A DNA stretch of 64,000 nt from Chondrosia reniformis. Its lineage: Eukaryota; Porifera; Demospongiae; Chondrillida; Chondrillidae. Below are positions 51,616 to 63,315 of the stretch, in pieces. The notes under the pieces are model-generated. The model made no database searches, had not been told where the DNA came from, and saw nothing but the letters and a program-made list of their open reading frames with translations. Within the stretch, counting starts at the first letter, position 1, and each line of letters begins with the position of its first letter. Both the position numbers and the translations under genes were made by a program. The stretch spans positions 2,294,001-2,358,000 of the forward strand of contig OX359190.1 in assembly GCA_947172415.1 (NCBI GenBank). The letters are read 5' to 3'.

Positions 51616-53805
51616 TCAAAGTAGTACTACTCTACTGTTACAATCTGCTATGTAAATGAGTCCATCACTATCAACTGCTACTCCACGAGGACCATCCAAT
51701 CCAATATCAGTCACTTCATGGACACACTGTCGACGTCCATCTTGTGTGAAGATGCTGAGCTTATTAACACCAAATGAAGCTACCACTATATGTCCATCAC
51801 TTGTGACTGCTATACCTTGTGGACCCTTCACAATGCCATTACCAAACTGCCTAATAAACTGACCATTCTGCTGAAACACTTGAATGCGATCATTATTACC
51901 ATCTGTGACATGCACCAAATCATCAGGTGTTATGAGAATGCAATTTGGGTATTTAAACTTTCCTTTAGCTTTACCCTTGTGACCAAACCTGTACAGGAAT
52001 GTACCTTCTTCTGTAAACACAGAAACACAATGACCTCCCCACTCTACCACAAATATATGTCCCTCCTTGTTAACTGCCACACCTAATGGATAACTAAGTT
52101 GACCTTCATCTTTACTTTTTCCTCTAAACTGCCTTACAAATTCACCAGCTACTGTGTAGATACTGATGTAGCCATTCCAATAATCACTAACTATCACATT
52201 CCCTGTTCTACTTAGTGCTATTCCATACAACCAACCACCATTCTTGACTTTGAAGCTTCTTATAACTTGACCTTGTCTGTTTAGGATAGTCACTTGTCCA
52301 CTGTTATCTGAACAGTATAGCAAACCATCCGGACCTATTGCAACACCCAAATACCCAGAACCTGATGGATGCTTGAACTCCTGCTTGACTGCAGTAATTA
52401 CGCTAGCACCAAATACCTTCACCTCTACTGGACTGCCTGCTACATCATGTCCTCCAACAGTCACACTCAGATGGCACTTCTCTGATGGAACACTCGCAAA
52501 CTGCACCTCATATGTGCCATTTCTCATGTCAACTACTTTACCAAACACAGGAACACCTGCGGTCACAGGACGAAGGACAGCCAACACTTTCTCTCCTCCT
52601 CTGCATTCATTGCCTCTCTTGTCTCCTGTCATCACCTTCAACTGCAATGGAGGTTTCTTAGGAATTCTTGTTCCGCAGGTAATGACGTCATCCTTCACTT
52701 TCACTCCTTTTATAGTGCAGTTTGGTGGATGGGGACTGTGATGGATGCTTCCGAGTGATGAAATGTACTTTTCCACTTCTTCTCGATCACAGCTCTTTAG
52801 ACCAACCGAAGGTTGGATGGAGGCTCTTGGCATTGAGATACTGCTGCTGAGAGATGACATGCGACTGATAATCTTCTTTGTTACTGATAACTGCTCTTCT
52901 GTTGTTCCATTCAAACTCATCTCTTCTGACAGGCAATGGAATGCATCAAGCTTCTTCAGACTGACCTTCAATTCTCTCTCGCGTCTCTCAAGTTCTCTTC
53001 TTCCCCTGTCTTCTGCTTCCCTCACTTTAGCAGCAAGACCATCACAGCGGGCTGTCACCATGGCAAACAGATGCCCCTTCATTCCAGCAATCTCTCCTAA
53101 CGCATTCTCAGACTGCTGTTGGAGACTAGCCTTGCTGTCCTGCACTTCTTGGAGAGCAGATCTGATTGCCTTCCTTTGAGTCCTCACGGATGAAAGGCAC
53201 TGCGTCAGAGTGGTCTTGTTGCACTCTCCCAGCTTATCGTCAATGTACGACACTTTGTGGGAACGATGCGGTTCGATAGAAGAGCAAATATGACAAATCA
53301 TATCTTCACAAATGTGACAGTAAAGTTTGCAATTCTCTTTGTGTTTGGAGCATTTGAACAAATCCTCTTTCTTACCGCCTTGCTCAAACACTCCTTGCAA
53401 CGGCTTCATTTCGTGTTTCTTGAAGACTTTTCGAATTTTATGAAGATCGACGCATTCCTGGCAAATGAACGCATCACAAGTCGAGCAGAAACTAACGGCT
53501 GATCTCTCTTCTTCGTGTTCCTCCTGACAGATGACGCCTTCCTTCCGGTACTGGTTGCTCAAAGCCTTCCTCAGAGCGAACGGATGGTCAGAAAGATCCT
53601 TGAGAGACAAGGAGAACCCTTCCTTGCAAATCTTGCAGGAGACGCTGCGATGGAGAATCTTCTCTCGACATTCTACCTTCTCGCACAAAGCTAACGAGTG
53701 GAGACACGGTAGACATTTCAACTCTTTTACATTCTCTCCGCAACCGACACAAGAGAGACTAAGCTCGCTGGACTGAAGGGCTGGGACCGCTGGAAGCTCC
53801 GCCAT
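51616..53805 (-). CDS. TRIM-NHL protein 4, single exon
   Basis: 729 residues from MAELPAVPALQ to CNSRVVLL, with the same architecture as the copies at 22859 and 46284. One Cys in B-box 2 is kept while HTC reads HIC (KLYCHICEDMIC). Variable NHL loop residues include SDYWNGYISIY and TDGNNDRIQVF. The final ATG-proximal 20 codons match the other copies. It lies 3.1 kb right of TRIM-NHL 3 in the same orientation, with PSMD6 and PEX12 tails between. Confidence 0.88.
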   Translation of the reverse strand: MAELPAVPALQSSELSLSCVGCGENVKELKCLPCLHSLALCEKVECREKILHRSVSCKICKEGFSLSLKDLSDHPFALRKALSNQYRKEGVICQEEHEEERSAVSFCSTCDAFICQECVDLHKIRKVFKKHEMKPLQGVFEQGGKKEDLFKCSKHKENCKLYCHICEDMICHICSSIEPHRSHKVSYIDDKLGECNKTTLTQCLSSVRTQRKAIRSALQEVQDSKASLQQQSENALGEIAGMKGHLFAMVTARCDGLAAKVREAEDRGRRELERRERELKVSLKKLDAFHCLSEEMSLNGTTEEQLSVTKKIISRMSSLSSSISMPRASIQPSVGLKSCDREEVEKYISSLGSIHHSPHPPNCTIKGVKVKDDVITCGTRIPKKPPLQLKVMTGDKRGNECRGGEKVLAVLRPVTAGVPVFGKVVDMRNGTYEVQFASVPSEKCHLSVTVGGHDVAGSPVEVKVFGASVITAVKQEFKHPSGSGYLGVAIGPDGLLYCSDNSGQVTILNRQGQVIRSFKVKNGGWLYGIALSRTGNVIVSDYWNGYISIYTVAGEFVRQFRGKSKDEGQLSYPLGVAVNKEGHIFVVEWGGHCVSVFTEEGTFLYRFGHKGKAKGKFKYPNCILITPDDLVHVTDGNNDRIQVFQQNGQFIRQFGNGIVKGPQGIAVTSDGHIVVASFGVNKLSIFTQDGRRQCVHEVTDIGLDGPRGVAVDSDGLIYIADCNSRVVLL

Positions 53806-54814
53806 TTGCAGACCTCGCCTAGTTGCTGTATTCGGTAAATGTTAATTCTATCTGTTATTTGTCTAATTAAACAGTTCAGTTGTTACTATTTTGATACTTT
53901 ATGGTTTATGTAGCAATCTATAGATCGATTTTAATTAAGCTTTATTGTTTATGTAGATCGATTTTTAATAGTATTTTGAATTATGTTTTGTGTAAATACA
54001 ATAATATTAATAATATATTACTAATTTTAACCATGTGTGCTTAAAACTATTTAAATTGTCCAACCTGTGAGTTGTGAAACTTTATAGATCGATTTTAGTT
54101 AAGCTATAGCAATGGACATATCAGTAACATTTCCATAAAGCTCATTCAAAAGCAGAACTCCCTTTTACTCTATAAATAATTTTAGTTACAGAAGTTTGAT
54201 TCAAGTAACAGGAAGTATGTCATTCTCATCAGAATAAAATGTAAAGAGCTGTGATCTAAAAGAGTAATAGAATGGATATTCCTCCAACACTTGGTGGGCG
54301 TGTCCCAGGAAAAATATTAACCTCTCCACCTCCACATACACAACAAGTACTAACTCAAATCATGTGTGTTTAAAACTATTTAAATTGCGTAGGAATGTAG
54401 ACGTCAATGTTCATTCTATAGGATGGTATCAAAAGTTGTTTATAGAAAAAATACAAGTTTTTTAGAATTACATGTACAGAGTGTGCAATTGTGTTATTTA
54501 TCATCTGTAAAGAGACTGTATCATACAGTATTAATTGGGGTGATTAGTATGGTTTAAAATTGGTTTGAACAAAGAATCTTTTAAATGTTTGTGTCAATTA
54601 TTTGACATAAACAATAGCTCCATTTAGATTTTGTTACAGGTCAAGTGTGTGGAACCAATTAGTAACTGATTAGCACCTGATAAGGCTAACCATACAGAAG
54701 TGGCTACTGAATTTAAATGCTTTACTATCCACATCACTTTTACGTGAATTCATCCATTATAATTCTGACAACCAGTAGATTTGCGTCTGGTATAGCAATG
54801 GCCAATTTGCTTTT
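53806..54814. other. TRIM-NHL 4 upstream region, no gene
   Basis: The promoter-proximal 150 bp match the paralogues. At about 54390 the sequence rejoins the flank seen at 49455 (gacgtcaatgttcattctat), so the intervening 550 bp replaced the longer flank of unit 3. Confidence 0.5.
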
Positions 54815-55015
54815 ATACTTGACCACGCCCCCTCTTGTCCTTGACCACGCCCTCCTCTTACTTGACCACTCCCCTCTTGTCCTTGACCACGCCCTCCTCT
54901 TACTTGACCACTCCCCTCTTGTCCTTTTGATTGTGCCCTCCTCTTACTGGACCACTCCCACTCCCCTCTTTTCCTTGACCACGCCTCCTCTTACTTGACC
55001 ACTCCCCCTCTATTT
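54815..55015 (+). repeat. CT-rich minisatellite, copy 4
   Basis: Tandem cttgaccactccccctcttg-type units with ttgaccacgccctcctctta variants, directly before PSMD6 copy 4. Confidence 0.9.
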
Positions 55016-55018
55016 ATA

Positions 55019-55374
55019 TTCCTGGACAGAGACCTCTCCAGATTTGTGGCAATGGGACGTTTGAACTGCAGAATAGACAGAGTGGCTGGAGTAGTGGAAA
55101 CTAACAGACTGGACCAGAACTACCACTATCAGGTGAGCACTACTAACGTGAGGCAGACCCTCCAGTCCTCCATGTTTTGTTGAGGGAAAATGTCAGATCT
55201 TAGAAATCTAATAGTCTTAAAGTCTTTAAAGTCTTTATTTTTGTGGTTCCTCCTTCCAGTGTTCTATATACATGTAACGTTTCCTTCTTCTTGTCCTCTT
55301 ATTAGGCGACCATCAAGCATGTAGACTTGTTACTGAACAGATTACAGAAGTTGAGCAGGATTATCAACATTTAG
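55019..55374 (+). pseudogene. PSMD6: PSMD6 last two exons, copy 4
   Basis: Exons 55019-55132 and 55306-55374 encode the same tail as copy 3 with one codon lost (DQNYHYQ) and ATIKHVDLLLNRLQ in the last exon. Upstream exons are absent. Confidence 0.8.
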
Positions 55375-55667
55375 CAGTTGTTTGACTCTTAAAATTTTGA
55401 ACTGTCTCTGTGATAATCATAATTTTAGAGTTGTAATGTTCAGTTGACAATTATATAATACATTTACATACTGAATGCATATTTGCAATATGTGAAAAAA
55501 TGATTTTAATAAGTTAGTACTGCGCAAGTTATAATGCAACAACTTCTTAATATATATACAACTATAAACCATGTATATACGTACAGTGTATATAGTTTAC
55601 AAAACTACATGCTAATTGTTATACATAAGCTGATGGAGACCAGTCTACGTAATACAATAATTTAACA

Positions 55668-55957
55668 ATATACATTTGAGGTCAAGTACATATTCACACA
55701 ATTGAACTTATAAAACTAGTGGATCTGACTATTGTCATTTTATATATATTACCATTACTATAATTACTAATTGACTGATTATGTCACTCTATTGTCTGAC
55801 TATATAATGTATCGCAATGTTGTACTACGAAAATGAAGAAATAAATTTCATATATTAAATAGCCTTTTAATTGCAGGGTACTATCACCTATATATAATGT
55901 CCACTCACACATATAGAAATTACAATTGTGTTCTTTCTAATTACTCTGCAGTCATAT
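55668..55957 (+). repeat. Truncated third copy (C) of the A/B segment, 5' end only
   Basis: It matches 28245-28526 and 9541-9790. It contains the ATG region of the repeat/Death-like gene (MSTHTYRNYNCVLSNYSAV) and breaks off about 20 codons into the first exon. It shows that the left end of the segment has been copied at least three times. Confidence 0.85.
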
Positions 55958-56670
55958 ACAGTACATGTACAGTGATTCAGAAGTATAGGCATGGGATTTA
56001 GTTTTGGAGAGCACTATTTTAAGGGCCACGGACATGCTATTTTTCTAACTGCATCAAACTTATCTTTTGGATGGCTCATCTTTCAATAATTTAACCATCC
56101 AAAAGTTATTCATCCAAGTCCATCTTATGCTAATATACGCATAACTTATATTTTTTTCCAATTGTCCATGCAGAGGTAAGCTATTATTTATAAAAATGTA
56201 TATGTACATATATTATGTTTTCTCTTTCCAGTTCATTCTCCAAATTAAAAATGAAGTGAAGTTTTCATAGCAACCAATTCCAAGGCAACAAGTCTAATTA
56301 GGGCTTCGAATTCCATATGTACATAACTGCAATAGTGTTTGTCTAGCCTATAGTACTATAGAGTACTTTCTTCTCTGTAAGGACTTCAGCTTGAATTAGA
56401 GCTATGCGGGGACGGCAGGCATATATATATAGTTCATTATGAGCTGATAATATTAACTAATTAATGACTATTGACAGCGCTAATAATTATTAATCTGCTC
56501 TATAGCAATACCTTAAAATTCAATGTGTGCATCAGAATTGTAAGGCTATATGAAGATACATTTTGACAACATAAGCAGAGCCAATGGTAGTATATAGCTG
56601 CTATATACTTTACAAATATATACACTGTATATAACTATACGCAATAACAGACATGCTAATATATATATAC
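55958..56670. other. No gene seen
   Basis: AT-rich sequence with tatata runs. A short match to TMEM245 intron 3 (aactgcatcaaacttatc at about 56047 and 5548) is the only recognised feature. Confidence 0.4.
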
Positions 56671-56955
56671 ATTGAGTGCTGTAACTCTATCAAACGGAAA
56701 GATATGAAGCTGTCACTTTGTGTCAGCATTCACAGATACCTATAGAGCATGTCCAATGAGATTTTGAAATTTGGATGGAAATTAAAATTTGCCCTTTCTC
56801 TCACCATATGTACGTACGTAAGGTGAGAGATAGGGAAATTTATATGTATCCATCAAAATTTCAAAAACTCATTTAACATGATTTATGGAGGTCTGTGAAT
56901 GCTGAGACTAAGTATTAGCTTCATATCTTTCCATTTTATAGAGTTACAGCCCTAA
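56671..56955. repeat. Two diverged satellite monomers in inverted orientation
   Basis: 56671-56812 matches the 170-bp satellite in forward orientation (gctgtaactctatcaaacgg, cagcattcacagatacctat). 56820-56955 is the same monomer reversed (tgaatgctgagactaagtat, ttctttccattttatagagt-like). They meet tail to tail around gtacgtacgtaagg. Confidence 0.8.
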
Positions 56956-57615
56956 ATGTACATAAACGAAGTTAATGTACATAGCTATTTACGTATAGAC
57001 AGAATATATTTAAAAACATTTTTGGAGCTACAGTTTCTTTAAAAACAGGATTTAGCATATATATTGAAATTTGAATCTGTACATTACGCTAAAACTTAAG
57101 TTTGGAATTAGACTTAGCGTAATTCATATAGCCGTGTCAGTTAAAATGTCGATCATAAACATTAATATCGTCAAGGCGATAAATATCGGACCTAGCACTA
57201 TATCTAGTTTTCTGTATCATGAAGAGTCGCTCTCCTCCCTCCACCAAGACACATACAGGCGTTTATCCATTTGCCAGAGTTTTGAGATGTATTGGAAATA
57301 CTGCGTGTGTGTGTAAAATTGCTTGGAACGATTTACTGGTCTGGAATTAGAGTGGAATAAATTGACGATTTCTCGAAAATAATTGGGATCAGAAAAGTCG
57401 TTCTCCTCGGCCCATCAAGACACTTACTGGATTATTTCCGCTTTCCCCAGTTTTCAGATGAACCACAAATACTGCCTATGTCTTTAAACTTGCTTGGAAC
57501 AATTCACCGATCTGGAAATAACGAGAAATATATGAAAAAAGCTCCAACCACAACCGTTTTCTTTGGACAAAACTTCATATAAATAGAAGCCAAAAACCTT
57601 ATATAGTAGGCCTAC
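56956..57615. other. Diverged direct repeat, no supported gene
   Basis: 57225-57350 and 57398-57525 share a common order (gtcgctctcctcc, caagacac, ccagttttcagatg-like, tgcttggaac, gatctggaa). The open frame over the first copy is not conserved in the second, so coding is unlikely. Confidence 0.4.
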
Positions 57616-57797
57616 CTGGACACATCTCTATGGTGGTTGCGGTTCCCATAGGGGTTGGTAGCGCTTAGACTCTGAAGCTGTCTCCTAATCGGTTGGTGCC
57701 ATAGAGACGTGCTCACCAATAATCCGGATTTCGGGGGGGTTCCACGTAATGTGGGATTGGCATCTGATATCTTTAAGGATTCATATGAGTCGGCCAT
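57616..57797 (-). CDS. Isolated first exon, unrecognised protein
   Basis: An ATG at 57797 opens 60 codons (MADSYESLKISDANPTLRGT and on) to a gtaggc donor in phase 2. The region is more GC-rich than its surroundings, as expected for coding sequence with a promoter. No second exon was recognised to the left. A palindrome lies just upstream (57801-57820). Confidence 0.35.
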
Positions 57798-57800
57798 ATC

Positions 57801-57820
57801 GAGAAGAACTGGTTCTTCTC
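57801..57820. promoter_or_regulatory. 20-bp palindrome gagaagaactggttcttctc
   Basis: Nine-base arms around tg, four bases upstream of the ATG at 57797. The GAA/TTC spacing resembles a heat-shock element and also a steroid-receptor half-site pair. No factor can be assigned from sequence alone. Confidence 0.35.
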
Positions 57821-58159
57821 ACGCAAGTGACACCCAAAGCTCAACTCGACAGAGCGTTACCACCGATCCCGGCCTCTGAGCGTCGTGGATGGTAGCGTTC
57901 GGTATGGTCCAACTTTTTTTCTTTGGACTTTCGTTGGCCGTCGATTGGCAAAATTTCACTTTAACCAGATCCATATATTATATATGGATAGATAGTGCTT
58001 CAATAACAAGCAAGTGCTACACAGTGCATTTCCCAATGTATAAAATGTTTTAAAAAGTCTTCTAGATTTTCGGATATAGTATCGAATTTTATCTATAAAT
58101 ACACCTTCTAACGGTCGGCCATATATGGTATTACGCAATTTTCTCTAATACGTTACATT

Positions 58160-61100
58160 AACTGTATTTATGTAACTCTATCAAATTGAAAGATATGAAG
58201 CTGTGACTTTGTGTCAGCATTCACAGACACCTATGGAGTACGTCCAATAAGATTTTGAAATTTTGATGAAAATTAAAATTTGCCCTATCTCTCACCATAC
58301 ATAAACTTTTGTATAACAGAAGTTAATGTACATTGAGTGCTGTAACTCTATCAAATGGAAAGATATGAAGCTGTGACTTTGTGTCAGCATTCACAGACAC
58401 CTATGGAGTATGTCCACTAAGATTTTGAAATTTTGAAGAAAATTAAAATTTGCCCTATCTCTCACCATACATTAACTTTGTATTCCAGAAGTTAATGTAC
58501 ATTGAGTACTCTAACTCTATGAAAGGAAAAGATATGAAGCTGTGACTTTGTGTCAGCATTCACAGACACCTATGGAGTATGTCCAGAGAGATTTTGAAAT
58601 TTTGATGGAACTTAAAATTTGCCTTATATCTCACCATACATTAACTTTTGTATAACAGAAGTTAATGTACATTGAGTGCTGTAACTCTATCAAATGGAAA
58701 GATATGAAGCTGTGACTTTGTGTCAGCATTTACAGACACCTATGGAGTACGTCCAATAGGATTTTGAAATTTTGATGAAAATTAAAATTTGCCCTATCTC
58801 TCACCATACATTAACTTTTGTATAACAGAAGTTAATGTACATTGAGTGCTGTAACTCTATCAAATGGAAAGATATGAAGCTGTGACTTTGTGTCAGCATT
58901 CACAGACACCTATGGAGTATGTCCAATAAGATTTTGAAATTTTGAAGTAAATTAAAATTTGCCCTATCTCTCACCATACATTAACTTTGTATTCCAGAAG
59001 TTAATGTACATTGAGTACTCTAACTCTATGAAAGGAAAAGATATGAAGCTGTGACTTTGTGTCAGCATTCACAGACACCTATGGAGTATGTCAAAAGAGA
59101 TTTTGAAATTTTGAAGGAAATTAAAATTTGCCTTATCTCTCACCATACATTAACTTTTGTATAACAGAAGTTAATGTACATTGAGTGCTGTAACTCTATC
59201 AAATGGAAAGATATGAAGCTGTGACTTTGTGTCAGCATTTACAGACACCTATGGAGTACGTCCAATAGGATTTTGAAATTTTGATGGAAATTAAAATTTG
59301 TCCTATCTCTCACCATACATTAACTTTTGTATAACAGAAGTTAATGTACATTGAGTGCTGTAACTCTATCAAATGGAAAGATATGAAGCTGTGACTTTGT
59401 GTCAGCATTCACAGACACCTATGGAGTATGTCCAATAAGATTTTGAAATTTTGAAGAAAATTAAAATTTGCCTTATCTCTCACCATACATTAACTTTGTA
59501 TTCCAGAAGTTAATGTACATTGAGTACTCTAACTCTATGAAAGGAAAAGATATGAAGCTGTGACTTTGTGTCAGCATTCACAGACACCTATGGAGTATGT
59601 CCAAAGAGATTTTTAAATTTTGATGGAATTTAAAATTTGCCCTATCTCTCACCATACATTAACTTTTGTATAACAGAAGTTAATATATATTGAGTACTGT
59701 AACTCTATGAAACGAAAAGATATGAAGCTGTGACTTTGTGTCAGCATTCACAGACACCTATGGAGTATGTCCAATAAGATTTTGAAATTTTGATTAAAAT
59801 TAAAATTTGCCTTATCTCTCACCATACGTACTTAACTTTGTATTCCAGAATTTAATGTACATTGAGTACTGTAACTCTATGAAACGAAAAGATATGAAGC
59901 TGTGACTTTGTGTCAGCATTCACAGACACCTATGGAGTATGTCTAGAGAGATTTTGAAATTTTGATGGAAATTAAAATTTGCCTTATATCTCACCATACA
60001 TTAACTTTTGTATAACAGAAGTTAATGTAAATTGAGTGCTGTAACTCTATCAAATGGAAAGATATGAAGCTGTGACTTTGTGTCAGCATTCACAGACACC
60101 TATGGAGTATGTCCAATAAGAGTGTGAAATTTTGAAGAAAATTAAAATTTGCCCTATCTCTCACCATACATTAACTTTGTATTCCAGAAGTTAATGTACA
60201 TTGAGTACTGTAACTCTATGAAACGAAAAGATATGAAGCTGTGACTTTGTGTCAGCATTCACAGACACCTATGGAGTATGTCCAAAGAGATTTTTAAATT
60301 TTGATGGAATTTAAAATTTGCCCTATCTCTCACCATACATTAACTTTTGTATAACAGAAGTTAATGTACATTGAGTACTGTAACTCTATGAAACGAAAAG
60401 ATATGAAGCTGTGACTTTGTGTCAGCATTCACAGACACCTATGGAGTATGTCCAAAGAGATTTTTAAATTTTGATGGAATTTAAAATTTGCCCTATCTCT
60501 CACCATACATTAACTTTTGTATAACAGAAGTTAATGTACATTGAGTACTGTAACTCTATGAAACGAAAAGATATGAAGCTGTGACTTTGTGTCAGCATTC
60601 ACAGACACCTATGGAGTATGTCCAATAAGAGTGTGAAATTTTGAAGAAAATTAAAATTTGCCCTATCTCTCACCATACATTAACTTTGTATTCCAGAAGT
60701 TAATGTACATTGAGTACTGTAACTCTATGAAACGAAAAGATATGAAGCTGTGACTTTGTGTCAGCATTCACAGACACCTATGGAGTATGTCTAGAGAGAT
60801 TTTGAAATTTTGATGGAAATTAAAATTTGCCTTATATCTCACCATACATTAACTTTTGTATAACAGAAGTTAATGTAAATTGAGTGCTGTAACTCTATCA
60901 AATGGAAAGATATGAAGCTGTGACTTTGTGTCAGCATTCACAGACACCTATGGAGTATGTCCAATAAGAGTGTGAAATTTTGAAGAAAATTAAAATTTGC
61001 CCTATCTCTCACCATACATTAACTTTGTATTCCAGAAGTTAATGTACATTGAGTACTGTAACTCTATGAAACGAAAAGATATGAAGCTGTGACTTTGTGT

Positions 61101-63035
61101 CAGCATTCACAGACACCTATGGAGTATGTCCAAAGAGATTTTTAAATTTTGATGGAATTTAAAATTTGCCCTATCTCTCACCATACATTAACTTTTGTAT
61201 AACAGAAGTTAATGTACATTGAGTACTGTAACTCTATGAAACGAAAAGATATGAAGCTGTGACTTTGTGTCAGCATTCACAGACACCTATGGAGTATGTC
61301 CAATAAGAGTGTGAAATTTTGAAGAAAATTAAAATTTGCCCTATCTCTCACCATACATTAACTTTGTATTCCAGAAGTTAATGTACATTGAGTACTGTAA
61401 CTCTATGAAACGAAAAGATATGAAGCTGTGACTTTGTGTCAGCATTCACAGACACCTATGGAGTATGTCCAAAGAGATTTTTAAATTTTGATGGAATTTA
61501 AAATTTGCCCTATCTCTCACCATACATTAACTTTTGTATAACAGAAGTTAATGTACATTGAGTACTGTAACTCTATGAAACGAAAAGATATGAAGCTGTG
61601 ACTTTGTGTCAGCATTCACAGACACCTATGGAGTATGTCCAATAAGATTTTGAAATTTTGATGAAAATTAAAATTTGCCCTATCTCTCACCATACGTACT
61701 TAACTTTGTATTCCAGAATTTAATGTACATTGAGTACTGTAACTCTATGAAACGAAAAGATATGAAGCTGTGACTTTGTGTCAGCATTCACAGACACCTA
61801 TGGAGTATGTCCAAAGAGATTTTTAAATTTTGATGGAATTTAAAATTTGCCCTATCTCTCACCATACATTAACTTTTGTATAACAGAAGTTAATGTACAT
61901 TGAGTACTGTAACTCTATGAAACGAAAAGATATGAAGCTGTGACTTTGTGTCAGCATTCACAGACACCTATGGAGTATGTCCAATAAGAGTGTGAAATTT
62001 TGAAGAAAATTAAAATTTGCCCTATCTCTCACCATACATTAACTTTGTATTCCAGAAGTTAATGTACATTGAGTACTGTAACTCTATGAAACGAAAAGAT
62101 ATGAAGCTGTGACTTTGTGTCAGCATTCACAGACACCTATGGAGTATGTCCAAAGAGATTTTTAAATTTTGATGGAATTTAAAATTTGCCCTATCTCTCA
62201 CCATACATTAACTTTTGTATAACAGAAGTTAATGTACATTGAGTACTGTAACTCTATGAAACGAAAAGATATGAAGCTGTGACTTTGTGTCAGCATTCAC
62301 AGACACCTATGGAGTATGTCCAATAAGATTTTGAAATTTTGATGAAAATTAAAATTTGCCCTATCTCTCACCATACGTACTTAACTTTGTATTCCAGAAT
62401 TTAATGTACATTGAGTACTGTAACTCTATGAAACGAAAAGATATGAAGCTGTGACTTTGTGTCAGCATTCACAGACACCTATGGAGTATGTCCAAAGAGA
62501 TTTTTAAATTTTGTTGGAAATTAAAATTTGCCCTATCTCTCACCATACATTAACTTTTGTATAACAGAAGTTAATGTACATTGAGTGCCGTAACTCTAAA
62601 GATATGAAGCTGTGACTTTGTGTCAGCATTCATAGACACCTATGGAGTATGTCCAATAAGATTTTGAAATTTTGATGAAAATTATATAAAATTTGCCTTA
62701 TCTCTCACCATACATTAGCTTTTGTATAACAGAAGTTAATGTACCTTGAGTGCTGTTACTCTATCAAATGGAAAGATATAAAGCTGTGACTTTGTGTCAG
62801 CATTCACAGACACCAATGGAATATGTCCAAAGAGATTTTGAAATTTTGATGGAACTTAAAATTTGCTCTATCTCTCACCATACATTAACTTTGTATTCCA
62901 GAATTCAATTTACATAGAGTGCTGTAACTCTATCAAATGGAAAGATATAAAGCTGTGACTTTGTGTCAGCATTCACAGACCCCTATGGAGTATGTCCAAA
63001 GAGATTTTGAAATTTTGATGGAACTTAAAATTTGA
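58160..63035 (+). repeat. Satellite array, ~170-bp monomer, about 29 copies
   Basis: Successive ttgagtactgtaactctatg starts are 170 bp apart. The best conserved box is ctgtgactttgtgtcagcat followed by tcacagacacctatggagta. Monomers fall into classes by the linker (gtataacag against gtattccag) and by ccaaagagatttttaaa, ccaataagattttg or ccaataagagtgtg. The last class recurs at intervals of two, three and four monomers, showing higher-order structure. The array ends abruptly in a PEX12-tail module at 63036. No open frame persists. Confidence 0.95.
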
Positions 63036-63315
63036 ATGGTCACACTAGGGAGAGGGTAGAAGGAAGTGTCAGGTGAGCTGGGACTAGTAGTACTGTTATT
63101 GAGTGTCATGTAAAGGGACACTCGTTAGCTGAGACACCACTAGTATATTCTTGTATATTCTTGTATATTGACTGAGGTCACGGATAAATTACTATATATA
63201 GAATATTTCCCATCACTTTCTGGAGTGTGTTTATCTATACTTTAGAGAGTGCTGAAATAGCAGACTAGAAACTCCAACTGCTCTTTCTAGTTACTAGTAG
63301 AGCTCTCTACTTTAG

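Noticed and set aside
57071..57316. Plus-strand frame of 81 codons
   Set aside because: The neighbouring diverged copy of the same sequence (57398-57525) does not keep the frame.
58160..63035. CRISPR or tandem gene array in the 170-bp repeats
   Set aside because: There are no spacers and no persistent frame. It is satellite DNA.
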